32,705 nucleotides of DNA from a bacterium (Candidatus Blackallbacteria) CG13_big_fil_rev_8_21_14_2_50_49_14 (GCA_002783405.1 PFGG01000032.1:1-32705); one strand, 5' to 3'. Positions 10,401-17,725 are shown, counted from the stretch's first letter. Translations and numbers: made by a program. The notes: a model not told the origin generated them from the letters alone.

Positions 10401-13271
10401 GCTGGCCTGTGCTTTGCTGAGGCCAGCCTGTTCCAGTACCGCTTGGGTTTGTGGGCGGTCGCCCGTTTGCAGCAGGGCCTGCAATTTCTCTCCGCCTACC
10501 ACGCCCATCACCCGGCGCAGTTCATCAACTTGGGTCTGAATCTGGCTTTGAATCTGGGCATCGGCAGACTGGGCCTGAAATTTGCCATCGGGCAAAATCC
10601 GCAGTTGGGTTTGGTTGAGTTGGGCCTGCATCTGTGCGCTGTTGCCACGTTGATCCTGGTAATCTGCGCTCAATTGGCTCTGGGCAGCTTCTAAATGGGT
10701 TGGGTGGTCAGAGCTGGTTTCAGCGCTGAGCCCGTGCGTACTGGCTTCAACCCGCAGACTGCTTTGTGAGGCGGTTTGAGCTGAGGCACTGAGACTGGCA
10801 TGGGTTTGAACGAATTCTGCGCTGAAAAGACGGTTCAGGCCCACCTGTTCAATCGCGCCCTGAATTTCAGGGTCGGTCGCCAGGGTTGTGAGGGTCGCAG
10901 GATCGGCATTTCGCAGGCTTTCAAGTTGTTCAGGGCTTAAGCCCCCCACTTCGCTCAGGGCTTCTTCGAGCAGCGGAGAGCCCGCCTTGAGACGGTTTTG
11001 CAAGGCCGCCAGACTTTCGGGGGTGATCTCGGTATAGGCAGCCGCCAGATTCAGGTCTTGGGCCTGGGCTTTCAGATCGGTTGAGAGACTGCCTGCTGCA
11101 CTGTTTTGACGTGCCGAGGCATTGAGTTCCAGATTTTGGGCCTGAACACTCAGATCGCGCCAATTGCTTGAATCGACCTGCATGCTCTGCGCACTGGATT
11201 CGAGTTTCAGTTCTGAACCGGTCTTGCCTTTTTCAAGACCTGCGCTTTGGGTCTTGAGGCGTATATTCTGACCTTCGGCGCGATAGCCCTGTCCATTCAG
11301 ATCGAGGCTCCAGTTCTGGGCCTTGAGGCGCATGCTGACAGATTTTAACTGCTCAACAAAATCATCCATTTTGAGCATTTCACGCAATTGGGCGCTGTCG
11401 CCTTTGCTGAGCCGATCGAGCAAGGCGGTTGAAATCCCCGCTGCCTTCATGGCGCTTTCAAGCTGCTGGGCGCGATCGCCCCCCTGATTGAGTACTTTTT
11501 GAAAGTATTTGAGCGTGTCCTGCGTGACCTGGGCCTGGCCCTCGGCATTGAAAAGCTGCACCCGCAGGGGCTTGCCCTCTTCGTAGCGCACAGCTCCTGT
11601 TTCTGCCTGCATGCGGGCGGTATTGCCCAGGTGGGTATAGCTCAGATCGGTTCCGGCGACTGAAAGGCTGGCTTTGTTTTGTTGGCGGGTATCGCCCTGG
11701 GTTTGGAAATGGGTGAAAACAGCGGTTTGATCGCCATTTGCACTGTTGCGGCTGCGCAGATCTATTTTGCCTGAAATGCTGCCGCTGTGATCCTGGGTAT
11801 GGGTGCGGTAGTCGCCCCGCAGTTGCAGGGTGCCTTCAGCAGAATCACCCAAGAGACTGCGGGCCTGGCCTGGCAAGGCCGGAATTGCTGCAATTTCATC
11901 TTTGTCGAGATGCACCTGGGCGGTGGCATCCTGAATCACGACCTGGGTATCCAGATGCCCAGCAATATCTGTGTTCAGGCCCATTTGAAACTTTCCTTGC
12001 AGTGTATCGGCCTGGGCATCGGCGCTGGCCTGGGGGCCTTGGGCGTGGGTGCTGCCCTGCACGGGAATCTGACTGAAGCGGGCCTGTAAGCCTTCGGGGC
12101 TGACATTGAAGCGGGTGTTTTGCCCATTCAGCCCCAGATTGAGTGCGCCCTGGGCGCCGCCTTGGGTGGAAAGGGGCAGGTTGCTGAGTTGAATTTGGCC
12201 GGGGGTCAGATAGAGCTTGCCTTTTTCACGGCTCACGCTCATGTGAATGCCCATTTTTTCAAGTTCTGGCAAGGCATATTTGTTCAGGGCTTTTTCTGCT
12301 GCCCAGAGCCGGGTGCCTTCACCAAAACCCGGCGAAGCGACATAGAGCCGGCCCTGGTTGTCTGCGCGCAGCACAATCGGGCGGGTCGCCAGACCCACTT
12401 CACCCAAGAGGGGCAGGTCGGCCTTGGGGGTTTCGACTTGAATCACATAGCCTGGGCCATAGCCCTCCTTGTCACCGGCTGGCACATAACGGGCATTGGC
12501 TTGGGCCCAGCCGGATGAGCTTTCGACCAGCCCGCGCTTGAGCGAGTCGACCAGGGGGCCATTCCAATCAAAGTCGAGTTTGCCACCGGCGGTACCGCTC
12601 AAATCGCCTTGGGCATCGTCGGTAATGCCGTTGATATCCTTGAGCGAAAGATCGAGATCCAGTCGCACGTCTTTGTAGCGGGTATTCAGACGGGGGGCGT
12701 CTCCCCCCAGCCAAACGGTGATGCTTTTGCTTTCGCTGTCATAGCTCAGGGTGTTCATGCTGTCTTTGAGCTGGGCTTCAAGCAGGGTGCGGGTGGTGGG
12801 GTCACTTTGGCTTTTACTCAGGGCTTGAGCGAGTCCTGCGCGTTCATTGAGGTCGATTCTGCCGTTTTTGTCGCCATCGGCCTGTTCGACAAAACTGAAA
12901 ATTTCAGCGGCGGGTTTTTCAAAGGTCATGGCGGCGACATTGCTGTAGCCATCTTGGGCGGCGTTCAGGTTAAAGGCAATCGAGACGGATGAGTCTTGAT
13001 TCGCGCCCAGACGTTGCACCGCTTGTTTCAGGTTTTCTGAAGTTTTTTGATCGAGTTTGCCATCGAGTGCATCGGCCAGAAAACTGTCAAAATCGCCCTT
13101 GGGGTTTTCTTTGAGGTATTCCTGCTTCAGGCTTTGGTATTCTTCGCGGGTCAGTTTATTGTCGCTGAGGGCTTTGTCCAAACCAGGCAGGGGGCCCGTG
13201 CCCGCGCCACTCCGACCGGCCTTGCGTTCCCACAGGCCCTGTACGTTTTCGCGGTTAAATTGAACACCCAT
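7404..13271 (-). CDS. Giant cysteine-free protein with EF-hand and repeating beta/helix architecture; function unknown
   Basis: 1955 residues; no known family recognised. There is no signal peptide, no membrane helix and not one cysteine. The N-terminus has a degenerate EF-like segment (about 32-45) and a canonical calcium loop DGDKNGRIDLNE (about 132-143). Residues 185-1790 are mostly short alternating beta strands rich in Q, S, A and G, resembling in style the AsmA/TamB/VPS13 class of elongated beta proteins, though I see no family signature. Helical modules interrupt them at about 585-646, 750-812, 913-982 and 1104-1197. The C-terminus (about 1795-1955) is helical and charged. The ATG follows a TGA by 3 bases; AGGA lies rather far upstream. 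The FliS-like gene overlaps its stop by one base. I infer an exported or surface-acting fibre-like or lipid-groove protein. Confidence 0.8.
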   Translation of the reverse strand: MGVQFNRENVQGLWERKAGRSGAGTGPLPGLDKALSDNKLTREEYQSLKQEYLKENPKGDFDSFLADALDGKLDQKTSENLKQAVQRLGANQDSSVSIAFNLNAAQDGYSNVAAMTFEKPAAEIFSFVEQADGDKNGRIDLNERAGLAQALSKSQSDPTTRTLLEAQLKDSMNTLSYDSESKSITVWLGGDAPRLNTRYKDVRLDLDLSLKDINGITDDAQGDLSGTAGGKLDFDWNGPLVDSLKRGLVESSSGWAQANARYVPAGDKEGYGPGYVIQVETPKADLPLLGEVGLATRPIVLRADNQGRLYVASPGFGEGTRLWAAEKALNKYALPELEKMGIHMSVSREKGKLYLTPGQIQLSNLPLSTQGGAQGALNLGLNGQNTRFNVSPEGLQARFSQIPVQGSTHAQGPQASADAQADTLQGKFQMGLNTDIAGHLDTQVVIQDATAQVHLDKDEIAAIPALPGQARSLLGDSAEGTLQLRGDYRTHTQDHSGSISGKIDLRSRNSANGDQTAVFTHFQTQGDTRQQNKASLSVAGTDLSYTHLGNTARMQAETGAVRYEEGKPLRVQLFNAEGQAQVTQDTLKYFQKVLNQGGDRAQQLESAMKAAGISTALLDRLSKGDSAQLREMLKMDDFVEQLKSVSMRLKAQNWSLDLNGQGYRAEGQNIRLKTQSAGLEKGKTGSELKLESSAQSMQVDSSNWRDLSVQAQNLELNASARQNSAAGSLSTDLKAQAQDLNLAAAYTEITPESLAALQNRLKAGSPLLEEALSEVGGLSPEQLESLRNADPATLTTLATDPEIQGAIEQVGLNRLFSAEFVQTHASLSASAQTASQSSLRVEASTHGLSAETSSDHPTHLEAAQSQLSADYQDQRGNSAQMQAQLNQTQLRILPDGKFQAQSADAQIQSQIQTQVDELRRVMGVVGGEKLQALLQTGDRPQTQAVLEQAGLSKAQASSANELLWHPKFQELLKTSEFMQGLNQAETLALNLSGQGKLEANQDSAHLNQAELHAQGQVKSSKGQTLLKGQVDIQAGSVEQSAGQTTIQTQTATGQLQAYRNDGSEFADLSARAENLKATLDDQGQRLETGKLEAQGQAHTHLDAAKVAEVRKILGDFKNNLQERLQALGINRDQFEQFVQAFGQKQLSQMFSSANPEQLASLSRDLGVSADQVERMVGLLNDQTFSKLVENIYQFTQVLENGEATLSVQASSTGSQWERNDQSLLMNLHGISTTAQVEIQGEKGRATAQLTASQDNLKLNQNAQGMGAEWERYSADLQGQANQAGTQLNLHGTAQGGAGFLTQTDSEVRSHFGKADGSLEATIQEADGSNSSLQTQGGFAEISSRRNLQNAKDSELRIQGLHQQGHARLEDKASGQRTEVDAEAEIVSIASTPQEVTFQETRIQGQVSTERDGKDAQGKATQASAKGQAQVEINALTSGGGKVQLDQARLAGSARTTLKREGQQESEMGVTLENGLLSNLKAQKGQVSAAQVSADLSADASTPMQTGKISGQLNLSQIAARDGELSAQGFSLDKITGSLQIKSEKLGQVLTNSPDARRILTTISERWGKEGAPGLFSNDTVTIQLSEGSVRAKAGAANALSSDQELQGHFRLPDLETQLGDAKVDLNLNRLSLSSAEGKTPEVEVTGHASFQPKQPAFNQALQAVVANQLKQLGVGAKVEVELKDGKIQTKIDHFLADGLVNIDLQGENVRLSVDKAKLLGFISAKGLATRIAESQLNNYLLDINREGNSLNLSLNELTDQALHQDNLQIQSLHISPKGSLELDFAYTDTPQYNAQAQARAQEKIEQRLFHDPRTGQARKEGQIEDMVEDLSAPALQKIFSEASAAQLRKILASTGKDADTVIKKGLAGMKDFKTLPIGNRAVMSAYLSRRNGFFDSVDTEERNLMRGLYNGLTPAQRNEFNATLSAEERAQIQKYIADRNQEIRQARANKTSGRH

Positions 13272-13274
13272 TAT

Positions 13275-13577
13275 TCAGCGGCGCTTTCCTGTTTGCTTGC
13301 GCGAATTTTTAGCTTTGCGATTCTGGCCCGTTTGGGCCAAAACCTGGCGCTTGCTCTCTTCGGTAAATGATCTGCGGGCGAAGCGCGTCAGTTACGATTC
13401 ACAGCTTGTCTTTCCACCTGCGGGGAATGACCTGCGAGCGAAGTGCGTCAGTTGCGTTTCACAGCTTGTCTTTCCACCTGCGGGGAATGACCTGCGAGTG
13501 AAGTGCATCAGTTGCGATTCACAGCTTGTCTTTCCACCTGCGGGGAATGACCTGCGAGCGAAGCGAGTCAGGTCCAT
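13275..13577 (-). pseudogene. Repeat-built small reading frame upstream of the giant gene, broken by one TAA
   Basis: From ATG 13577, with AAGGG 6 bases upstream, the frame encodes three 20-residue units of the type LTRFARRSFPAGGKTSCESQ, then meets TAA at 13392-13394. In the other units the same codon is CAA (Gln). Read through that stop, the frame continues LTRFARRSFTEESKRQVLAQ and a basic tail ending KQTGKRR, and stops at TGA 13275-13277, 3 bases before the giant gene. A single C-to-T change therefore separates a 61-codon frame from a 100-codon frame. It may be a decayed leader gene, or the 60-bp repeat may have invaded the 5' part of a gene and only the tail is original. The opposite strand is also open, so coding is not proven. 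Confidence 0.4.
13366..13572. repeat. Tandem 60-bp repeat, 3.4 copies
   Basis: Copies begin at 13366, 13426, 13486 and 13546 (last one partial), each opening AATGA(C/T)CTGCG(A/G)G(C/T)GAAG and closing TTTCCACCTGCGGGG. The period is exactly 60, so reading frames stay in register. Copies differ at only a few positions, which suggests recent duplication. There are no unique spacers, so this is not a CRISPR array. Confidence 0.92.
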
Positions 13578-13591
13578 TCCCTGCCCTTTTA

Positions 13592-13597
13592 ATTATA
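13592..13597 (-). promoter_or_regulatory. Possible -10 (TATAAT) for the repeat frame and giant gene
   Basis: A perfect TATAAT on the minus strand lies 14 bases before the ATG at 13577, with no -35 at the expected distance. If used, the transcript would cross the repeats and enter the giant gene after about 310 bases. The 210 bases between here and the gene at 13808 show no gene, only the dyad at 13664-13675. Confidence 0.35.
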
Positions 13598-13663
13598 ACC
13601 GAAGCTTAAAAAAACATGCCTGTGGGGGAGTAAATACTGGGGCGCTGCTTTCTGGCGTGCAGC

Positions 13664-13675
13664 CTGAAAATTCAG
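13664..13675. promoter_or_regulatory. Dyad CTGAA-AA-TTCAG upstream of the giant gene
   Basis: CTGAAAATTCAG is a 5-bp inverted repeat with a 2-base centre. It resembles the longer dyads at 17882-17909 and 26096-26115, which share CTGAAA and TTTCAG arms. It may be a weak member of a common operator family. Confidence 0.25.
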
Positions 13676-13807
13676 TAAGGTGCCTGTAAACGCTGACTGA
13701 GTGCCCCAAAGATTTTCCGGTTGAGGTTTATTTGCTTTTCCAATTTTTGTTAAAAATTCTAAAGAATTAAGACAATGGGTAAGCAAATGCTTTGATTGTG
13801 ACGAAAT

Positions 13808-14296
13808 CTAGCCGATCTTTTTCTGCATCAAATATTCATTCCGCTCAGGCTGGGTGGAGACGATTTCAAAACCGGCTTTCAGATAGGTCCTGAGAGCTTG
13901 CTGGTTGTGGGTGAAAACAGCAAGGCTCAGGGTTTTTGCCTGCAGGTGGGTTTGGGCAATTTCAGTGGCCTCTGCCAAGAGTTTTGCCCCCAGGCCCAAG
14001 CCCTGGTAGCGAGGGTTGAGATACATTTGAATGATTTCAGCCCTGTCTGACTGGGGCCTGATCAACCCACAGAGGCCAATCAGCCTTGAGTCCGCAAAAG
14101 CCCCCAGCATGATATTCTCGCGGCTCCCGGTCTCAATTTCCTGTTCGAAAAAGAGTTTGGGCAATTGGCTTTGGGCCTGATAATCGGCACCAAAGCATTC
14201 AGGAAAGGTTTTCAGGCTTTCGAGCCGTACCGCCCGGTAGGCCCGGCTGTCTTCAGGCTTGAGAATGCGAAAGATAAACCTGGGCGGCTCAGACAT
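13808..14296 (-). CDS. GNAT-family N-acetyltransferase
   Basis: 162 residues from the preferred start MSEPPRF. The acetyl-CoA binding motif is YLNPRYQGLGLGAKLL (Q/R-x-x-G-x-G/A), preceded by beta-4 RAEIIQMYL and followed by SLAVFTHNQQALRTYLKAGFE, the usual end of the fold. It should transfer an acetyl group to an amine; the substrate cannot be read. A longer start at 14344 would overlap the upstream gene by 40 bases, whereas the chosen ATG lies 8 bases after that gene's stop. It is the last gene of the operon that begins at 17725. Confidence 0.9.
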   Translation of the reverse strand: MSEPPRFIFRILKPEDSRAYRAVRLESLKTFPECFGADYQAQSQLPKLFFEQEIETGSRENIMLGAFADSRLIGLCGLIRPQSDRAEIIQMYLNPRYQGLGLGAKLLAEATEIAQTHLQAKTLSLAVFTHNQQALRTYLKAGFEIVSTQPERNEYLMQKKIG

Positions 14297-14304
14297 GCTT
14301 CGTT

Positions 14305-14973
14305 TTAAGATTCCAGCGGCAGAAAGGCAATCTGATCGACCCATTGGCCGGTGCCGGTGGTATCAAAGACATAAAAGCTTTGTCCCTGGCGGCTGGTGGC
14401 AGGAATCACGCTCAGATAATGGCTCTGGTTGCGGGTTAAACCTGAATTCAGACAGTGGTTCAAATCCAGGCCAAAATGTTCACGGCGGTAGCCGGGCTTT
14501 TGATGGTAAAGCGCCTGGTAGAGGTCTGCCAGAGCGACAGGGGCTCCATCGGAACTGCGGAACTCACTGTAGAGTTCAAAGACTTGCTTCATAAAGGCCT
14601 GGGCATTGGTTTTCCAGCTGGCAACCTGTTTAAAACAGGCGTTAATCGCTTCTTGCAGGCCTTCCATGCTCAAGGGCTCAAGCGTTTCATGTGAGCGGGC
14701 ATTGAGCACCCGGCAAAAGGCTTTGTTTTTACGGGTCAGTGTGACCTCAACCTTTTGGCTGATATAAAAACGTGGATAGTCTCCACTGACAGGCCATTTT
14801 TTGAGTTCGCATATTTTTTTAAGTAAAAAAAGTTCAGAAGAAACCTCGCTTTCTCCCATATCAAGGTCTTCGGCGTCAAAGCTCATGAGGGCTTTGACAA
14901 AATCTCCCGATTGGGCGTAAGGAATAACGCTGTTTTCGTCTTCTCCGGTGGCTTGAAAAATCAGATGGTGCAT
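14305..14973 (-). CDS. Protein of unknown function in the glycosyltransferase/CcdA operon
   Basis: 222 residues, not recognised. There is no signal peptide or membrane helix; the N-terminus (MHHLIFQATGEDENS) and acidic stretches suggest a cytosolic protein. The middle (about 115-165) looks helical, the end beta-rich (HYLSVIPATS, SFYVFDTTG). GGGAG 5 bases before the ATG supports the start. It lies 10 bases after ccdA and 8 bases before the acetyltransferase, so it is almost certainly co-transcribed with them. Confidence 0.75.
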   Translation of the reverse strand: MHHLIFQATGEDENSVIPYAQSGDFVKALMSFDAEDLDMGESEVSSELFLLKKICELKKWPVSGDYPRFYISQKVEVTLTRKNKAFCRVLNARSHETLEPLSMEGLQEAINACFKQVASWKTNAQAFMKQVFELYSEFRSSDGAPVALADLYQALYHQKPGYRREHFGLDLNHCLNSGLTRNQSHYLSVIPATSRQGQSFYVFDTTGTGQWVDQIAFLPLES

Positions 14974-14983
14974 GGTTTCTCCC

Positions 14984-15736
14984 TCAGGCTAATGGCAGGA
15001 TCAATGCGCCCTGCAACATATTCGACAAGGTTTGTAGAAAATTGGTAAAAATCAAAATGCCGATCAGAATCAGAAATACGCCACTGGCAATTGAAATTTT
15101 CTGCATGTGTTTTTGCAGTTTGCGAAAGTGAACAAAAATCTGATCCATCATCAAAGCGGTCACAAAGAAGGGTATTGCCAGTCCCAGCGAATACATGGCC
15201 AAGAGACCAATGCCTTCGCCGACTGAGTTTTTGGTACTGGCAATTGCCAGAATCGCGCCCAGAATGGGGCCGATACAAGGGGTCCAGCCCAGGGCAAAAC
15301 TGAGCCCGACCAAAAATGCGCCAAAATAGCCGGGTGGCCGGGCTTTGAGGTGCATGCGTTTTTCATAGAGCAGGGCCTTGATCTGAATCACGCCCATCAT
15401 ATGCAGGCCGAGTACAATAATCACGATTCCGCCAATTTTACGCAGCAAATCCTGATGCGTTTTGAGCAGGCCGCCCAGGCTGGTAGCCGTGGCTCCCAGG
15501 GCCACAAAGACCAGCGAGAAACCCAGAATAAAAAACAGAGAACTGAAGATAATCTGACGCTGTTGGCGCTTTTTTTCGTTAATCTCCATTTCTTCAGCCT
15601 GAAGGGCTCCTGCCGAAGTTCCTGAGATAAAAAACATATACGAAGGAATAATTGGCAGAATGCAGGGCGAAATAAACGAAAAGACCCCAGCGCCCAGGGC
15701 GGTCCAAATATCTACAGAACGGGCAAAAGGATCCAT
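14984..15736 (-). CDS. ccdA: CcdA-type thiol-disulfide transport membrane protein
   Basis: 250 residues with six hydrophobic helices. The two signature cysteines are in SFISPCILPIIPSY (C25) and LGWTPCIGPILGAIL (C154), the paired residues through which CcdA/DsbD-type proteins carry electrons across the inner membrane. Such proteins reduce periplasmic partners for cytochrome c maturation or thioredoxin-like proteins. A basic cytosolic loop (about 48-62) follows helix 1. No cytochrome maturation gene is next to it. The upstream gene encodes an exported protein of unknown role, so CcdA may serve an envelope process. It starts 3 bases after that gene. Confidence 0.93.
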   Translation of the reverse strand: MDPFARSVDIWTALGAGVFSFISPCILPIIPSYMFFISGTSAGALQAEEMEINEKKRQQRQIIFSSLFFILGFSLVFVALGATATSLGGLLKTHQDLLRKIGGIVIIVLGLHMMGVIQIKALLYEKRMHLKARPPGYFGAFLVGLSFALGWTPCIGPILGAILAIASTKNSVGEGIGLLAMYSLGLAIPFFVTALMMDQIFVHFRKLQKHMQKISIASGVFLILIGILIFTNFLQTLSNMLQGALILPLA

Positions 15737-15739
15737 CTT

Positions 15740-16423
15740 TTACCAGCGCAGCGGAGGGTGGGGGGTGGGCAAAGGCGGCAAGGGGGGCGGGGTAGGCCCT
15801 GGAGGAAGGGGATCGGGGTAAAGCCGTTTTTTCACGTCTTTGATCTGAGCCATGAGCACGTCTTTGCGGTAAATGCCCACTTCAAAGCCCCCTTTGTGCA
15901 GCCCAATTTTATAACCATAGAGGTCGCCGATATAATAGCGGTAACCATCATAGCCCTTGGGCAGAAGGGATTTTTCTTCAAAGGTCAGCATGGTAACTTT
16001 TTGATCATTTTTATGTTCTTTGCTTTGGGCATTTTTAAGATCATTGACGACCTGAGAAGCGCTGTTGCTTTCTCCATAGACCAAATCCACGAGTTTCAGG
16101 GCGCGGGCAAAGCTGTCATCTTTGGCGCTGGCGGGGGTCACAAACAGCACCACTTCATCGACTGCAGGGGGGGCACTCTCCACATACATCCAGATCATCA
16201 GTTTTTGGCCATCCAGCCGGTATTGGCTGAAATAATTGCCCACGCCGAGTTTGTCAAAGGTGGGCAGATCTGAAACCCGCCGATGTTTGAATTCCTGCCC
16301 TGTGGGCGTGGGTTTGCGGCTGGTCAGGGTATTCTTGGCGCTGGTGATTTCCATGCCAGGCAGGGCCCAAGCGGGGGCAGACAGGCTCAAGAGCAGTGCA
16401 GACAACAGGATACGGTGTTTCAT
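15740..16423 (-). CDS. Exported protein of unknown function with proline-rich C-terminus
   Basis: 227 residues. A clear Sec signal peptide (about 1-20, ending APAWA) is followed by a mixed alpha/beta body with no family I recognise, including LMIWMYVES, EVVLFVTPAS and GYRYYIGDLYGYKIGLHKGG. The last 25 residues are proline-rich (PLPPGPTPPPLPPLPTP) and may cross the cell wall or bind partners. It has no cysteine in the mature part, so it is not a direct redox partner of CcdA downstream. It lies between the glycosyltransferase (3-base gap) and ccdA (3-base gap). Confidence 0.82.
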   Translation of the reverse strand: MKHRILLSALLLSLSAPAWALPGMEITSAKNTLTSRKPTPTGQEFKHRRVSDLPTFDKLGVGNYFSQYRLDGQKLMIWMYVESAPPAVDEVVLFVTPASAKDDSFARALKLVDLVYGESNSASQVVNDLKNAQSKEHKNDQKVTMLTFEEKSLLPKGYDGYRYYIGDLYGYKIGLHKGGFEVGIYRKDVLMAQIKDVKKRLYPDPLPPGPTPPPLPPLPTPHPPLRW

Positions 16424-16426
16424 AGT

Positions 16427-17725
16427 TTATTCAATGCAGGGGTTTGAGCCCGCTCCATTGACGACCTCCTTTGTACTCGGTGCTTGGCCAGCTTCATCAA
16501 AGCGGGCCGGGTATTTGTAAACTTCGGTTTCGGTATCGCTGATCATGCGGTAGTAAATCTGGCGCCAGACAAAGCGATCGGTAAAGGCTGATGCCAGCAG
16601 CGTCAGCCAAACAAAAACGTAGGCGAAAGGTGACCACAGGGCCCAGGACAGTTTTCCGCCCAGCAGTGCAGGTTTGGGGCGTTGGTCGCGTACCTGATTT
16701 AGGGCCTGAATAAACAGGGCACACTGGATCACTCCGGCTGGAAAAAAGCTGAGCATGCCCCAGGTGGTCCAGGCAATGGGTTGACCCGCCTGAAGCGCTG
16801 AAAACAGCTGCCAGAGGCCAGTAGCGGCGACACCATGAATCACAGTCAGGGCCGTGAGTGAAGCATACCAGACCTCTTTCAGCGTGTGCTTGCCGATCAC
16901 ACATTGGCGCACGGCAAAGATCAGAATATCTTTGATTGAATATTCACTGGAGAGACTGGTCATTGAGGAAGTGACAAATTCAACACGGTATTTGCCCTTG
17001 CGCACACATTCATTCAGCACGCAGTCGTCGGAAAGGGCATTGTCCCACTGACGGCGGATATTCAGCTCTTCAAAACGCTTGCGGGTAATCGCCATTGATC
17101 CGCCCCAAGCAGCCACATAGCGGTTATTGTAAAAATTACTGAACTGGTAACCTGTCCAGAGGGCCAGGGCATAGGTAATTGGGCGGCCAGGAATCGGACG
17201 ATACCAGCGATAGGAGGTGGTGGCCCCCACATTCTCCCGGCTCAGGGGAGCGACCAGATGCCGCAACCAATTGGTCGATACCCGTGCGTCACTGTCCACG
17301 AAGGCATAAATATCCACGCTTTCATCAAGTGAATCCATGGCCGCCATCATATTGTCGAGCTTCTGGCAGCGTTGTTTACTGAAGCCCCCAAATTCAAGAC
17401 GGGCCGGCACAGGAGATTCAGCCACCAGGCGTTTGAGCACGGGGTAGGTATCATCGTACGGATCCACTGTAACAAAAATAATTTCGTAATTGGGATAATC
17501 CTGCTGCAGGAGCATGCGCATATTGTCTTCGAAATCGGGATCGAGGTCTTTGCAGGGGGAGATCAGGGCTACTTTGGGCCAGGATTGCGGATCGCTCTGG
17601 GGAGGCAAGGTGGGGGCTTGATCCAGCTCACGCCGAAAGAAACGGATCGTTAAAATGCCGCTTGCGATGATATAGCTTGAGAAACCGAGGCTGAGTAAAG
17701 CCAAAAGGATATAAAGGAGCGACAT
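16427..17725 (-). CDS. Membrane glycosyltransferase, GT2 fold, ceramide-glucosyltransferase/HpnI-like
   Basis: 432 residues. One N-terminal membrane helix (3-28) precedes a GT-A domain: VALISPCKD (52-60), the nucleotide-sugar DxD in FVDSDARV (D144/D146), the acceptor-side SDDCVLNE (D233/D234) and VRQCVIGKH (272-280) in place of (Q/R)xxRW. At least three C-terminal membrane helices follow. The order and spacing match ceramide glucosyltransferases and the hopanoid enzyme HpnI, so a sugar is probably moved onto a lipid at the inner membrane. The acceptor is not known; no hopanoid gene is visible. It is the first gene of a five-gene operon, with GGAG 5 bases before ATG and a TGCTATAAT promoter. 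Confidence 0.88.
   Translation of the reverse strand: MSLLYILLALLSLGFSSYIIASGILTIRFFRRELDQAPTLPPQSDPQSWPKVALISPCKDLDPDFEDNMRMLLQQDYPNYEIIFVTVDPYDDTYPVLKRLVAESPVPARLEFGGFSKQRCQKLDNMMAAMDSLDESVDIYAFVDSDARVSTNWLRHLVAPLSRENVGATTSYRWYRPIPGRPITYALALWTGYQFSNFYNNRYVAAWGGSMAITRKRFEELNIRRQWDNALSDDCVLNECVRKGKYRVEFVTSSMTSLSSEYSIKDILIFAVRQCVIGKHTLKEVWYASLTALTVIHGVAATGLWQLFSALQAGQPIAWTTWGMLSFFPAGVIQCALFIQALNQVRDQRPKPALLGGKLSWALWSPFAYVFVWLTLLASAFTDRFVWRQIYYRMISDTETEVYKYPARFDEAGQAPSTKEVVNGAGSNPCIE

Noticed and set aside
7624-13000. Many open frames of 60-135 codons on both strands opposite the giant gene
   Set aside because: They are compositional shadows of one long G+C-rich frame and lack ribosome sites and recognisable domains.
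7404-13271. RTX toxin or contact-dependent toxin
   Set aside because: No GGxGxDxxx nonapeptide repeats, no haemagglutinin repeats, no signal peptide and no toxin domain at the C-terminus.
13366-13572. Repeats that might be a CRISPR array
   Set aside because: The 60-bp units adjoin directly with no unique spacers, and no cas gene is present.
13297-13689. 130-codon frame on the plus strand across the 60-bp repeats
   Set aside because: The openness follows from the 60-base period; it has no ribosome site and it overlaps the start of the giant gene.
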